Source: Paracoccus limosus
Lineage (GTDB): Bacteria > Pseudomonadota > Alphaproteobacteria > Rhodobacterales > Rhodobacteraceae
Assembly: GCF_009711185.1 (NCBI RefSeq)
Contig: NZ_WMIF01000032.1
Span: 1-38,193, forward strand
DNA: 38,193 bases
Direction of reading: 5' to 3'
Shown here piece after piece: positions 28,217-36,105 of the stretch; the first letter of the stretch is position 1, and each line of letters starts with the position of its first letter. A model generated the notes under the pieces. That model did no database searches and was not told the DNA's origin. It was given only the letters and a program-made list of their open reading frames with translations. The position numbers and the translations under genes are program-made.

Positions 28217-28764
28217 CCCTGACCTTCCGATTCGTCCGCAGCTCCCTGCCGTGTGATCGCCTTGCCCAGACGCGGCAGACGGGCGCGGCGGATCAGCTCC
28301 TTGCGCGTCATCTGGCCGCCGGCGCGTGCGGCGCGGGCCTCGGTCGCCTCGACAGCGGCAAGGATTTCGGCGGGATGGCTCAGGAACAGGTCGCGCAGGA
28401 ATTCATCGGGATGGACGGCCCGCAGCCCCAGCGGGGCCAGCACATGGCGCGGGAAATCGCGCAGATTCGCCGTCACGATCACGCCCGCCCCCGAGGCCAG
28501 CGCCGCCGCGACCACATGGCGGTCGGCGGGGTCTGGCAGATCCGGGCCGGCCTCGGTCGCGGTGACCGACGCATCCGGGAAACGTTCGTTCAGCAACGCG
28601 ATCTCGACCCCGGCGGGCAGGTCGTGGCGGGCGGCGGCCAGTCGCCATTCGTCCAGAATGCGCTGCGACCAGACCGGCTGGAACAGGCCGGCGGCGGCGC
28701 TGTCGGTCAGGATCTCGCGCAGCACCGTCGGGTAAAGCACGCAGGCATCCAGAACCGCCTTCAT
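28213..28764 (-). CDS. PIN-domain protein (RSP_2648-type), putative ribonuclease
   Basis: A 183-aa protein with a PIN nuclease domain over residues ~1-135. The acidic set expected to bind metal is visible: D6 in MKAVLDACVLYP, D38/E39 in RILDEW, D78 and D81 in DLPDPADRHVVAAAL, and D103 in TANLRDFP. The C-terminal ~45 residues are basic (TRKELIRRARLPRLGKAI). VapC toxins share the fold but are usually 130-140 aa and come with a small antitoxin gene; none is present. Instead its ATG overlaps the stop codon of the rRNA methyltransferase gene (ATGA). Its stop codon lies inside the predicted zwf -35 box. Confidence 0.88.
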   Translation of the reverse strand: MKAVLDACVLYPTVLREILTDSAAAGLFQPVWSQRILDEWRLAAARHDLPAGVEIALLNERFPDASVTATEAGPDLPDPADRHVVAAALASGAGVIVTANLRDFPRHVLAPLGLRAVHPDEFLRDLFLSHPAEILAAVEATEARAARAGGQMTRKELIRRARLPRLGKAITRQGAADESEGQG

Positions 28765-29957
28765 CCGTCCAGCCGGAAGAACAGCGCCTTCAGATAGCCG
28801 GTTTCGGCCAGTTGCGGCAGGGTCGGATGGTCAGGGCCGGCCTGACCGCTGTGCAGAAGCTGCATCCGCCGCCCGCCCCGCCCGATGCCGCGCGCGCTGG
28901 CGTTGCGAAAGGCGGTCAGATCGGCGGCATGGCTGCACGAACACAGGCCCAGATAGCCGCCTGGCGCAACCAGAGGCGCGGCCAGACGCGCGACCCGTTC
29001 ATAAGCGCGCAGCCCCGCCTCGAGCGCGGGTTTCGAGGGCGCAAAGGCCGGCGGATCACAGATCACCACGTCGAATTGCGCGCCCTCGGCGGCCAGCGTC
29101 TCAAGCTGGGCGAAGGCATCGCCCTGCCGCGTGGTCAGCCGGTCCTCGGCACCCATGGCCCGCGCCCCGCCGCGCGCCAGTTCCAGCGCCGCAGCCGAGC
29201 CGTCGACGCAGGTGGCATGGCTGGCACCGCCGGCCAGCGCCGCAAGACCAAAGCCGCCGACATGCGAAAACACGTCCAGCACGCGCGCGCCCTGCGCCAG
29301 ACGCTGGGCAAAGGCGTGATTCGGGCGCTGATCATAGAACAGGCCGGTCTTTTGCCCGCCCAGAACATCGGCCAGATAGATGGCGCCGTTCATCGGCACC
29401 TCGATCGGGACATCGACGCCGCCCGAAAGCACCTCCATGCGTTCCGGCAGACCCTCCAGCCCGCGCGCGCGGCCCTGCCCGTTCAGGATCACGGTCGAAA
29501 CCCCGGTCACATCGCGCAGCGCCTGCGCCAGATCCCCGACCAGCCGCTCGGCCCAGGCGGCATTGGGCTGGATCACGGCAGCATCGCCGAAACGGTCAAT
29601 GATGGTGCCGGGCAGGCCATCGGCCTCGGCATGGACCAACCGGTAAAACGGCTTGTCGAACAGCCGCTCGCGCAGCGCCAGCGCGCGCACCAGCCGGGCG
29701 GCGATCCAGGCGCGGTCGATGCTTGCCTCGGGATCTTGGTCCATCATCCGGGCGATGATCTTGGAATTGGGATTGACCGTCACGAGCCCCAGCGGCTTGC
29801 GCTCGGCATCCTCAAGCACGGCAAAGCCGCCCGGCTCGATGGCGCGGGTGCGGCGGTCGGTCACCGCCTCATCGGCAAAGACCCATGGGAATCCATGGCG
29901 AATCGCCTGCGGCTTGGATTTGGGGCGAAGACGGATGGTGGGCAGATCGACAGTCAT
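28761..29957 (-). CDS. Class I SAM-dependent rRNA large-subunit methyltransferase (RlmI-like)
   Basis: A 398-aa protein with an N-terminal PUA-like RNA-binding domain (IRLRPKSKPQAIRHGFPWVF through VTVNPNSKIIARMM), then a Rossmann methyltransferase: the SAM-site GARVLDVFSHVGGFGLAAL near residue 225, VDGSAAALELARGGARAMG, and the catalytic VICDPPAFAPSKPAL. This order matches RlmI, which makes m5C in 23S rRNA; the exact target base here is inferred from family. The start at 29957 has GAGG 6 nt upstream. It diverges from edd by 115 nt and is translationally coupled to the PIN gene. Confidence 0.9.
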   Translation of the reverse strand: MTVDLPTIRLRPKSKPQAIRHGFPWVFADEAVTDRRTRAIEPGGFAVLEDAERKPLGLVTVNPNSKIIARMMDQDPEASIDRAWIAARLVRALALRERLFDKPFYRLVHAEADGLPGTIIDRFGDAAVIQPNAAWAERLVGDLAQALRDVTGVSTVILNGQGRARGLEGLPERMEVLSGGVDVPIEVPMNGAIYLADVLGGQKTGLFYDQRPNHAFAQRLAQGARVLDVFSHVGGFGLAALAGGASHATCVDGSAAALELARGGARAMGAEDRLTTRQGDAFAQLETLAAEGAQFDVVICDPPAFAPSKPALEAGLRAYERVARLAAPLVAPGGYLGLCSCSHAADLTAFRNASARGIGRGGRRMQLLHSGQAGPDHPTLPQLAETGYLKALFFRLDG

Positions 29958-30020
29958 GCGGGCCTCGTGCGGAACGGGGCAGAATTGACACGGGCGACCG
30001 GACACGGCAAGCCGCAGCAG

Positions 30021-30049
30021 TTGAACTGTTATCGCTAACGGTTTATATC
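30021..30049 (+). promoter_or_regulatory. Predicted edd promoter
   Basis: TTGAAC (30021-30026) and TATATC (30044-30049) are separated by exactly 17 bp, with the operator filling most of the spacer. Initiation near 30056 would leave a leader of about 17 nt holding AGGAGGA. Confidence 0.7.
30027..30040 (+). promoter_or_regulatory. LacI-type palindromic operator at edd
   Basis: TGTTATCGCTAACG, symmetrical about a central CG except at its outermost and N positions, lies directly after the -35 box. It differs from the zwf operator by one base. A bound repressor would block polymerase at both promoters. Confidence 0.75.
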
Positions 30050-30072
30050 GTGATGCAGGAGGACGCCAGCCC

Positions 30073-31875
30073 ATGACACTCAACGCCACCATCGCCCGCG
30101 TTACCGACCGCATTCGCGAAAGATCCCTGTCCAGCCGCGCCGCCTATCTGTCCAAGATCGCCCGCGCTGCCGAGGAAGGCCCGCGCCGCGCACATCTGAG
30201 CTGCGGCAACCAGGCCCATGCCTATGCCGCCATGCCCGACAAAGAGGACATGGCCACCACCCGCAAGCCCAACATCGGTGTGGTCACCGCCTATAACGAC
30301 ATGCTCTCGGCGCATCAGCCCTATGAGCGCTACCCCGATCTGATCCGGCAGGCCGCCCATGCGGCGGGCGCCACGGCCCAGGTCGCCGGCGGCGTGCCCG
30401 CCATGTGCGACGGCGTGACCCAGGGGCGCGCCGGGATGGAGCTGTCGCTGTTTTCGCGCGACGTGATCGCGCTCGCTTCCGGCGTGGCGCTGTCGCATGA
30501 CACATTCGACGCGGCGCTGTATCTGGGCGTCTGCGACAAGATCGTGCCCGGCCTGATCATCGCAGCGGCAACCTTTGGCCATATCCCAGCGGTGTTCGTG
30601 CCGGCGGGGCCGATGCCTTCGGGTCTGCCGAATGACGAAAAGTCCAAGGTGCGCAATCAGTTCGCCACCGGCGAAGTAGGACGCGATGCGCTGATGGCCG
30701 CCGAGATGGCCAGCTATCACGCGCCGGGCACCTGCACTTTCTACGGCACCGCGAACACCAACCAGATGCTGATGGAGTTCATGGGCCTGCACCTGCCGGG
30801 TTCCAGCTTTGTCAATCCGAACACGCCTTTGCGCGATGCGCTGACGGTGGCGGCCGTGGCGCGCGCCGCCGGCATCACCCGTCTTGGCAACGAATATCTG
30901 CCGGCGGGCGAGGTTCTGGACGAACGCGCCTTTGTCAACGGCATCGTCGGGCTGATGTCGACCGGCGGCTCGACCAATCTGGTGCTGCACCTGCCCGCGA
31001 TGGCGCGGGCGGCGGGCGTGCTGCTGGATCTGGAGGACTTCCACGACCTGTCGGAAAGCGTCCCGCTGATGGCGCGGGTCTATCCGAACGGGCTGGCGGA
31101 TGTGAACCATTTCCACGCTGCAGGCGGGCTTGGCTACATGATCGGCCAGTTGCTCGAGGCGGGGCTGCTGCATCCCGACGTCAAGACCATCACCGGCGGC
31201 GGGCTGGACAGTTACTCGCAAGAGCCCAAGCTGCGCGATGGCCGGATCGAATGGGTCGAGGGCGCGCGCGACACGCTGAACGACAAGATCCTGCGCCCGG
31301 CCGGCAATCCCTTTGCCCCGATCGGCGGGCTGAAGCAGCTGGCCGGCAATCTGGGTCGCGGCGTGATCAAGGTATCCGCCGTGGCGCCAGAGCGGCATGT
31401 GATCGAGGCCCCCGCCCGGATCTTTGCCGATCAGGAAGAGGTCAAGGCCGCCTTCAAACGCGGTGAGTTCACCAGCGACACCGTGGTCGTGGTGCGCTTT
31501 CAGGGCCCCAGCGCCAATGGCATGCCGGAGCTGCACTCGCTGACGCCCACGCTGTCGGTGCTGCAGGATCGCGGGCTGCGCGTGGCGCTGGTGACGGATG
31601 GCCGGATGTCGGGCGCCTCGGGCAAGGTGCCGGCGGCAATCCATATTTCGCCCGAGGCGGCGAATGGCGGCCCGCTGGCCCGGCTGCGCGATGGCGACAT
31701 CGTGCGGCTGGACGCGGTGGCCGGCACGCTGGAATGTCTGGCCGAGGACTTCGCCAACCGCGAGGCGATGCAATATGACCCGGCCACGGCCTCGGAGGGC
31801 ATGGGCCGCGAGTTGTTCCGCGCCTTCCGCGCCCATGTCAGCGCCGCCACCGAAGGTGCGGCGGTGGTGGTGTAA
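30073..31875 (+). CDS. edd: Phosphogluconate dehydratase
   Basis: A 600-aa iron-sulfur enzyme of the IlvD/Edd family that dehydrates 6-phosphogluconate to KDPG. Edd-type marks are [20 protein letters not shown] (Cys44), [31 protein letters not shown] (Cys112), [15 protein letters not shown] (Cys154), and [23 protein letters not shown] near the end; the length of 600 aa fits Edd rather than dihydroxy-acid dehydratase (about 560-615 aa, different N-terminus). AGGAGGA sits 9 nt before the ATG. It is usually followed by eda, but here a 687-nt gap follows. Control by the operator at 30027-30040 is predicted. Confidence 0.96.
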   Translation: MTLNATIARVTDRIRERSLSSRAAYLSKIARAAEEGPRRAHLSCGNQAHAYAAMPDKEDMATTRKPNIGVVTAYNDMLSAHQPYERYPDLIRQAAHAAGATAQVAGGVPAMCDGVTQGRAGMELSLFSRDVIALASGVALSHDTFDAALYLGVCDKIVPGLIIAAATFGHIPAVFVPAGPMPSGLPNDEKSKVRNQFATGEVGRDALMAAEMASYHAPGTCTFYGTANTNQMLMEFMGLHLPGSSFVNPNTPLRDALTVAAVARAAGITRLGNEYLPAGEVLDERAFVNGIVGLMSTGGSTNLVLHLPAMARAAGVLLDLEDFHDLSESVPLMARVYPNGLADVNHFHAAGGLGYMIGQLLEAGLLHPDVKTITGGGLDSYSQEPKLRDGRIEWVEGARDTLNDKILRPAGNPFAPIGGLKQLAGNLGRGVIKVSAVAPERHVIEAPARIFADQEEVKAAFKRGEFTSDTVVVVRFQGPSANGMPELHSLTPTLSVLQDRGLRVALVTDGRMSGASGKVPAAIHISPEAANGGPLARLRDGDIVRLDAVAGTLECLAEDFANREAMQYDPATASEGMGRELFRAFRAHVSAATEGAAVVV

Positions 31876-32562
31876 GAAACCGGCGCGCGGGTTTCGATCC
31901 GCGCGCCCTGCCCTGCCGCGAGGCCGGGTTGTCCCAAGAACGCTGATTGTTTTCCACGCGGTCGCGGCCTCATCGGGAGACGGGCCCAGCCTGATCGGAT
32001 GGCTATCCCGACCGGACCGGGAGGTGGCCCATTCTGACCCCATGCGCTGCCGCACATGCCCCGGCCAGATCGTCTGGCAGACGGAAGGGCGCCCGCCCCT
32101 GCTGCCGCGCCCCTGACACACGACCGCCTCAGGACTGGCCCATGTGGCCTCCACCCGCAAAAGGGCCAGCCCCGGGGCAGCCCCATCGCCCCGCAAGCCG
32201 CCCCAAAATGGATGCCATGCGCCGCGCCGTAAGGTCGGGTGACAATCTCTGCAGGCCAGCGAACCGGCACCTCTGGGGCGGACCAAATACCAATCCCAGA
32301 AAAGCGAGCGACCGGTTGGCCAACATATATCGTCTCTCCGGCCGCGCCTAATTTGGCCAAAGGCAATCTCGCCTCTGGAGAATACCCGAATGTCACAAAA
32401 AATGTGGGCCGAACTTCGAAAGCTGATCCTTTATCCCATCGTGCTATTGATCACAGACGCGATCATTCGCGCATGGGTGGGATAGACCGACCGATTGTCG
32501 AAGCCGTAAATCGGGCCGGTCAAGTGTGATCGTCGGCTTGGGGGTAAGGCCGCCCCCTCGCC
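31876..32562. other. Gene-poor interval after edd
   Basis: This 687-nt stretch between the convergent edd and PAS genes has no convincing conserved gene. Near its left end a 9-bp hairpin (GGCGCGCGG at 31882-31890, CCGCGCGCC at 31899-31907) may end edd transcription. The part from about 32270 to 32500 is clearly lower in GC than its surroundings and contains a palindrome (TTTGGCCAAA at about 32352) and a possible 31-aa ORF. Open frames on the minus strand here run on into edd antisense and look like chance. No KDPG aldolase remnant was recognised. Confidence 0.6.
32390..32485 (+). CDS. Possible 31-aa single-pass membrane peptide
   Basis: An ATG-to-TAG frame encodes [11 protein letters not shown] followed by a hydrophobic segment ([20 protein letters not shown]). 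A charged N-terminus then about 15-19 apolar residues is the usual look of small inner-membrane proteins. GGAG lies 10-11 nt upstream, a slightly long but workable spacing. Base use is less GC-rich than in the neighbours. I know no homologue, and a chance frame remains possible. Confidence 0.35.
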   Translation: MSQKMWAELRKLILYPIVLLITDAIIRAWVG

Positions 32563-33060
32563 TCAATGCTCGCGCCGCTGACCGGCCGCCGGAGCCAGCC
32601 GCAGGCCCGTCTGCGGCACCGCCGCCGGGCTGGCCACGACCGGGGGCTGCTCGCGGAACTGGCGCAGCTCGATCAGGCCGCCGCTGTCCTCGGCGCGAGC
32701 AAAGACCATGCTCAGCCCCGACTGCCCGTCCCCATCCGGCACCGCAAAGACACGGGCATCGACGCGAAACCGTCGCCCGGCCTTGGTGACATGCGCAAGC
32801 TCGGGCAGATGCGCCTCGCCATTTTCGGGCAGGTCCAGCAGCGCGCTGAGCCGGCCGGCGCAGCGTTCGCCCAGATCCAACAGCACCCAGACCGGGCGCC
32901 CGATCAATTCGTCGCGTCGAAAGCCGGTCAGCCGCAGATAGCATTGGTTGATCGCGACGATCCGCCCCACCCCGTCCAGGGCAAGGACCGCTCGATGGGT
33001 CTGCAGCGAGGCCATCGCCCGCTCCAGCCCGTCGTCGGCTGCAAAAAGGAAATCTGACAT
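32563..33060 (-). CDS. Single PAS-domain protein
   Basis: A 165-aa protein with one PAS fold over about residues 18-130: LQTHRAVLALDGVGRIVAINQCYLRLTGFRRDELIGRPVWVLLD opens it and HVTKAGRRFRVDARVFAVPDGDGQSGLSMVFARAED closes it. There is no kinase, cyclase or DNA-binding output domain, and no flavin-binding GRNCRFLQ motif, so it is not a LOV photosensor; it could sense a small ligand or act as a partner of another protein. GGAGTGAG precedes the ATG. It lies 97 nt after the phosphatase gene on the same strand, in the place where infA is expected in related genomes. Confidence 0.85.
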   Translation of the reverse strand: MSDFLFAADDGLERAMASLQTHRAVLALDGVGRIVAINQCYLRLTGFRRDELIGRPVWVLLDLGERCAGRLSALLDLPENGEAHLPELAHVTKAGRRFRVDARVFAVPDGDGQSGLSMVFARAEDSGGLIELRQFREQPPVVASPAAVPQTGLRLAPAAGQRREH

Positions 33061-33157
33061 GGGCTCACTCCGAAACCGCTTGGTCCGACCCTAGGACAGA
33101 TCCCCTAAGATTCGGTTAGCGCGCCCGGGCGGCGCCCGCCGTCCTTGATCGCCGCCC

Positions 33158-33616
33158 TCAATCCTCGAGCGGCGGGCCGAAACGGGTGATCATGCGGTCG
33201 CGGATCTGGTCGCGGATCTGGCGATAAAGCGCCAGCCGCGCCTCGCGCCCATCGGCCAGACCCGTCGGGTCCATGATCGGCCAATATTCGACATCAAGAT
33301 GCGAAACCCGCGTCAATTCAAGGGCCTGACGCTGGCTGGCGGGCGACAGCGCCACCACCAGATCGAAGCTGCCGAGATCGTCGCCCCATTCCTTCATCTC
33401 TTCGAACGAGCGCGAGCGGTGCTGCGACAGCTCGACCCCGATCTCCTGGCAGACGGCAATGGCAAAGCCGTCGATCTCCATGTCGTTCTTGACCCCGGCC
33501 GATTGCACATAGGCGCTGCGACCGTAGAATTTCTTCATCATCCCTTCGGCCATGGGCGAGCGGATGGCGTTATGATCGCAGCAGAACAGTATCGAGTTCG
33601 GAAATTGCCCGCTCAC
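33158..33616 (-). CDS. Low-molecular-weight protein tyrosine phosphatase family protein
   Basis: A 152-aa protein with the LMW phosphatase/arsenate-reductase fold. The catalytic loop is CDHNAIRS with Cys13 and Arg19 (CX5RS), and the general acid is expected at D116 in WPIMDPTG. The family loop and both key residues are intact, so the protein should be active, but its natural substrate is unknown. Arsenate reductases of this fold also carry later resolving cysteines; only Cys56 is a candidate here, which makes phosphatase activity more likely. It starts 3 nt after the UPF0262 stop codon within the hisD run. Confidence 0.9.
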   Translation of the reverse strand: MSGQFPNSILFCCDHNAIRSPMAEGMMKKFYGRSAYVQSAGVKNDMEIDGFAIAVCQEIGVELSQHRSRSFEEMKEWGDDLGSFDLVVALSPASQRQALELTRVSHLDVEYWPIMDPTGLADGREARLALYRQIRDQIRDRMITRFGPPLED

Positions 33617-33619
33617 GAA

Positions 33620-34108
33620 TCACCCCGGGATCAGCGCACAGATCAGGGTGAACAGGCGCCGCGAGGTGTCGATGTCGATCTCGGCCTTGCCCTCCAGCCG
33701 CTCCTGCAAGGTGCGCGCGCCCTCGTTGTGGATGCCGCGCCGGGCCATGTCGATGGCTTCGATCTGGGCCGGGGGCAGGCGTTTCACCGCATCGACGTAG
33801 CTGGCGCAGATCTGGAAGTAATCCTTGACCGTCTGGCGAAAGGGCCCCATCGACAGGTGGAATTCGCCCACCTTGTCGCCGCCTTCGGTGCTGATGTCAA
33901 AGACCAGCCGGTTGTCGCGCATCGCCAGCAACAGCGCATAGGGGCCAGCCGGAGCCTGCTGGCCATTGCGGCCGGGCAGCGCGAAACTGTTGTCTTCCAG
34001 CAGGTCAAAGACCGCGACGCGGCGATCCTGCTCCACCTCGGGCGTCGCCGGCGCCATGGCGCTGTCGTCGATGGTTATGGCGGCCAGCCGGTCGGTGGTT
34101 TCGGTCAT
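33620..34108 (-). CDS. UPF0262 family protein
   Basis: A 162-aa protein of the alphaproteobacterial UPF0262 family, recognised by VEQDRRVAVFDLLEDNSFALPG, then YALLLAMRDNRLVFDIS and LSMGPFRQTVKDYFQICASYVDAVKRLPPAQIEAIDMARRGIHNEGA. The function is unknown. Two adjacent ATGs are possible (34111 and 34108); 34108 gives the better spacing from GGGGAG and the 34111 start would overlap the hisD stop codon. Its constant place between hisD and the phosphatase gene in this group suggests co-expression rather than a known shared pathway. Confidence 0.9.
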   Translation of the reverse strand: MTETTDRLAAITIDDSAMAPATPEVEQDRRVAVFDLLEDNSFALPGRNGQQAPAGPYALLLAMRDNRLVFDISTEGGDKVGEFHLSMGPFRQTVKDYFQICASYVDAVKRLPPAQIEAIDMARRGIHNEGARTLQERLEGKAEIDIDTSRRLFTLICALIPG

Positions 34109-34110
34109 CA

Positions 34111-35415
34111 TCACTCCCCATTCAACGCGGCCAGTCTGGCCTGAACCGACATACCATGTGCCGAAAGCCCCTCGGATTGCGCCAGCCGCACCGCAGCAGG
34201 GCCGATCGCGGCCAGCGCGCCGGGCGTCAGCCGCGCCAGCGTCGTGCGCTTGAGGAAATCCAGCACCGAAAGCCCCGACGAGAACCGGGCCGAGCGTGCC
34301 GTCGGCAGCACATGGTTCGGGCCGCTGACGTAATCGCCGACCGCCTCGGGGGTCCAGCCGCCCAGAAAGATCGCTCCGGCATGATGGGTCTTTTCGGCCA
34401 GCGCCTCGGGGTCGTCGACACACAGTTCCAGATGTTCGGGCGCCGCGCGGTCCGAAAGCGCGGCGGCCTCGTCCAGATCGCGGGTCAGGATGACGGTGCC
34501 GAACTCGCGCCAGCTGGCGCCGGCCACCGCCGCGCGCGGCAGCGTGGGCAACAGGCGCTCAACCTCGGCCACCACGGCATCGGCAAGGGCGCGGTCGGGG
34601 GTGATCAGGATCGACTGGGCATCAGCGTCATGTTCGGCCTGCGCCAGCAGATCCAGCGCCAGCCAGGTCGGATCCTGCACGCCCTGGGCGATGATCAGCA
34701 CCTCGGACGGGCCGGCGATCATGTCGATGCCGACACGGCCAAAGACCTGCCGCTTGGCCGCCGCGACATAGGCGTTGCCCGGTCCGGTGATCTTGTCGAC
34801 CGGACGGATGGTTTCGGTGCCATAGGCCAATGCGGCAATCGCCTGCGCGCCACCCACGCGGTAGATCTCGTCGACGCCGGCCAGTTCTGCCGCCAGCAGC
34901 ACCAGCGGATTGACCACGCCATCCGGCGTCGGCACGCAGATCACCAGCCGCCCGACACCGGCCACCCGCGCCGGGATCGCGTTCATCAGCACCGAGGACG
35001 GATAGCTTGCCTGTCCGCCCGGCACATACAGCCCGGCCGAGGCAACCGGGCCAAAGCGCCAGCCAAGGCTTGCACCCTCTGGGTCGGTCCAGCGCATGTC
35101 CTGCGGCATCTGGCGGGCGTGATAGGCGCGGATACGCTCGGCCGCGAGGGTCAACGCGGCGCGATCCTCGACCGAGACGGTGGCGGTATGGGCGGCGATC
35201 TCGTCGCGCGAAAACGCCAGACCGGCGGCGTCCAGCGACAGCCGGTCAAAGCGCTGGGTCAACTCAATCAGCGCCGCATCGCCGCGCGCGCGGATCTCGG
35301 CGATGATCCCGGCCACGGTATCGTTCACATCCGCCGCATCCTCGCGCTTCATCGAAAGCATCTCTGTGAAGCGGCGGTCGAAATCGGGCTGGGTGGTATC
35401 GAGATGCAGGGGCAT
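34111..35415 (-). CDS. hisD: Histidinol dehydrogenase
   Basis: A 434-aa zinc enzyme that oxidises L-histidinol to L-histidine in two NAD-dependent steps. The family signature is KITGPGNAYVAAAKRQVFGRVGIDMIAGPSEVLI around residues 210-245, followed by the metal and catalytic histidine regions (AQAEHDADAQSILI, APEHLELCVDDPE, GPNHVLPT). I take the ATG at 35415 (MPLHLDTTQ); a GTG at 35421 would add two residues. It is preceded by a 210-nt gap after the DUF2948 gene, so it may have its own promoter, and it is followed by UPF0262 with overlapping codons. Confidence 0.96.
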   Translation of the reverse strand: MPLHLDTTQPDFDRRFTEMLSMKREDAADVNDTVAGIIAEIRARGDAALIELTQRFDRLSLDAAGLAFSRDEIAAHTATVSVEDRAALTLAAERIRAYHARQMPQDMRWTDPEGASLGWRFGPVASAGLYVPGGQASYPSSVLMNAIPARVAGVGRLVICVPTPDGVVNPLVLLAAELAGVDEIYRVGGAQAIAALAYGTETIRPVDKITGPGNAYVAAAKRQVFGRVGIDMIAGPSEVLIIAQGVQDPTWLALDLLAQAEHDADAQSILITPDRALADAVVAEVERLLPTLPRAAVAGASWREFGTVILTRDLDEAAALSDRAAPEHLELCVDDPEALAEKTHHAGAIFLGGWTPEAVGDYVSGPNHVLPTARSARFSSGLSVLDFLKRTTLARLTPGALAAIGPAAVRLAQSEGLSAHGMSVQARLAALNGE

Positions 35416-35625
35416 GGTCACGCTCGTTATGTCCGGCCCTTGTTAGCGGTTGGCCGGGACCTGCTCAAGCGGCGATCACGCGCCCGGCAAATGCATCCGG
35501 GCGCGCGGGACCGATATGGGGTAACGGATGGATCTGGACAGCACCCGATGCCCACGGCCCCGCCAAGAGCAAGGCCGGGCGGCCGCATCCCGCGTCAGGC
35601 GATCAGGGTGCGGGCGCCCGGACCA

Positions 35626-36105
35626 TCATGCGTCCGGGTGTTGCGGCGCACGGCCCGAGGGGGCGATATAGGGCCGCGTCACGTCGCGCAGCTCGACGTT
35701 CAGACATTCGGCATCCACGGCCAGCGTGCCGTCGCCGGCGAACTCCAGCAGCAACTGCCCGGTGCCATCCTCGCCCGGCTGCCACCGCAGGCTCAGCAGT
35801 TCCAGCACCAGATCGGTATCGGCCCGGTCGATGCCGTCGCTTTGCACCCGCTGCACGTCCGAGATCAGCAGCACCGCGCGCACCCGCTCGAAGGCGCGCT
35901 CCTCGCGCCGCGCCGCCGCCGCATCCTCCCAGCGAAAGCGGTTCAGAAGCAGCGCCAGCTGCCGGTGACGCAGGTCATAGGCGATCTCGGTCACTGGCAG
36001 GATCGAATCCTGCACCAAGGACGAGATGATCAGCAGATCCTCGGCGTCCTCTGCCATCAACGACAGGGCGGCGGGATCGGCATCGGTAAAACGCGCGTCA
36101 GTCAT
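35626..36105 (-). CDS. DUF2948 family protein
   Basis: A 159-aa protein of a family of unknown function common next to murA in Rhodobacteraceae. Recognisable segments are [58 protein letters not shown] and [46 protein letters not shown]. The start at 36105 overlaps the end of murA by 8 nt and has AGGAG 10 nt upstream, within murA. It has no signal or membrane segment and should be cytoplasmic. Confidence 0.9.
   Translation of the reverse strand: MTDARFTDADPAALSLMAEDAEDLLIISSLVQDSILPVTEIAYDLRHRQLALLLNRFRWEDAAAARREERAFERVRAVLLISDVQRVQSDGIDRADTDLVLELLSLRWQPGEDGTGQLLLEFAGDGTLAVDAECLNVELRDVTRPYIAPSGRAPQHPDA

Noticed and set aside
28213..28764. PIN gene as a VapC toxin
   Set aside because: It is longer than VapC, has an extra basic tail and no antitoxin gene on either side.
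30043..32286. A 747-aa minus-strand frame antisense to edd
   Set aside because: It covers edd entirely, shows Arg/His/Gly-rich composition typical of shadow frames, and has no recognisable domain.
35441..35454. TGTTAGCGGTTGGC upstream of hisD as a third LacI-type operator
   Set aside because: Only the left half fits; the right half lacks TAAC, so there is no palindrome. A similar half-site at about 33113 (GGTTAGCGCG) was rejected for the same reason.
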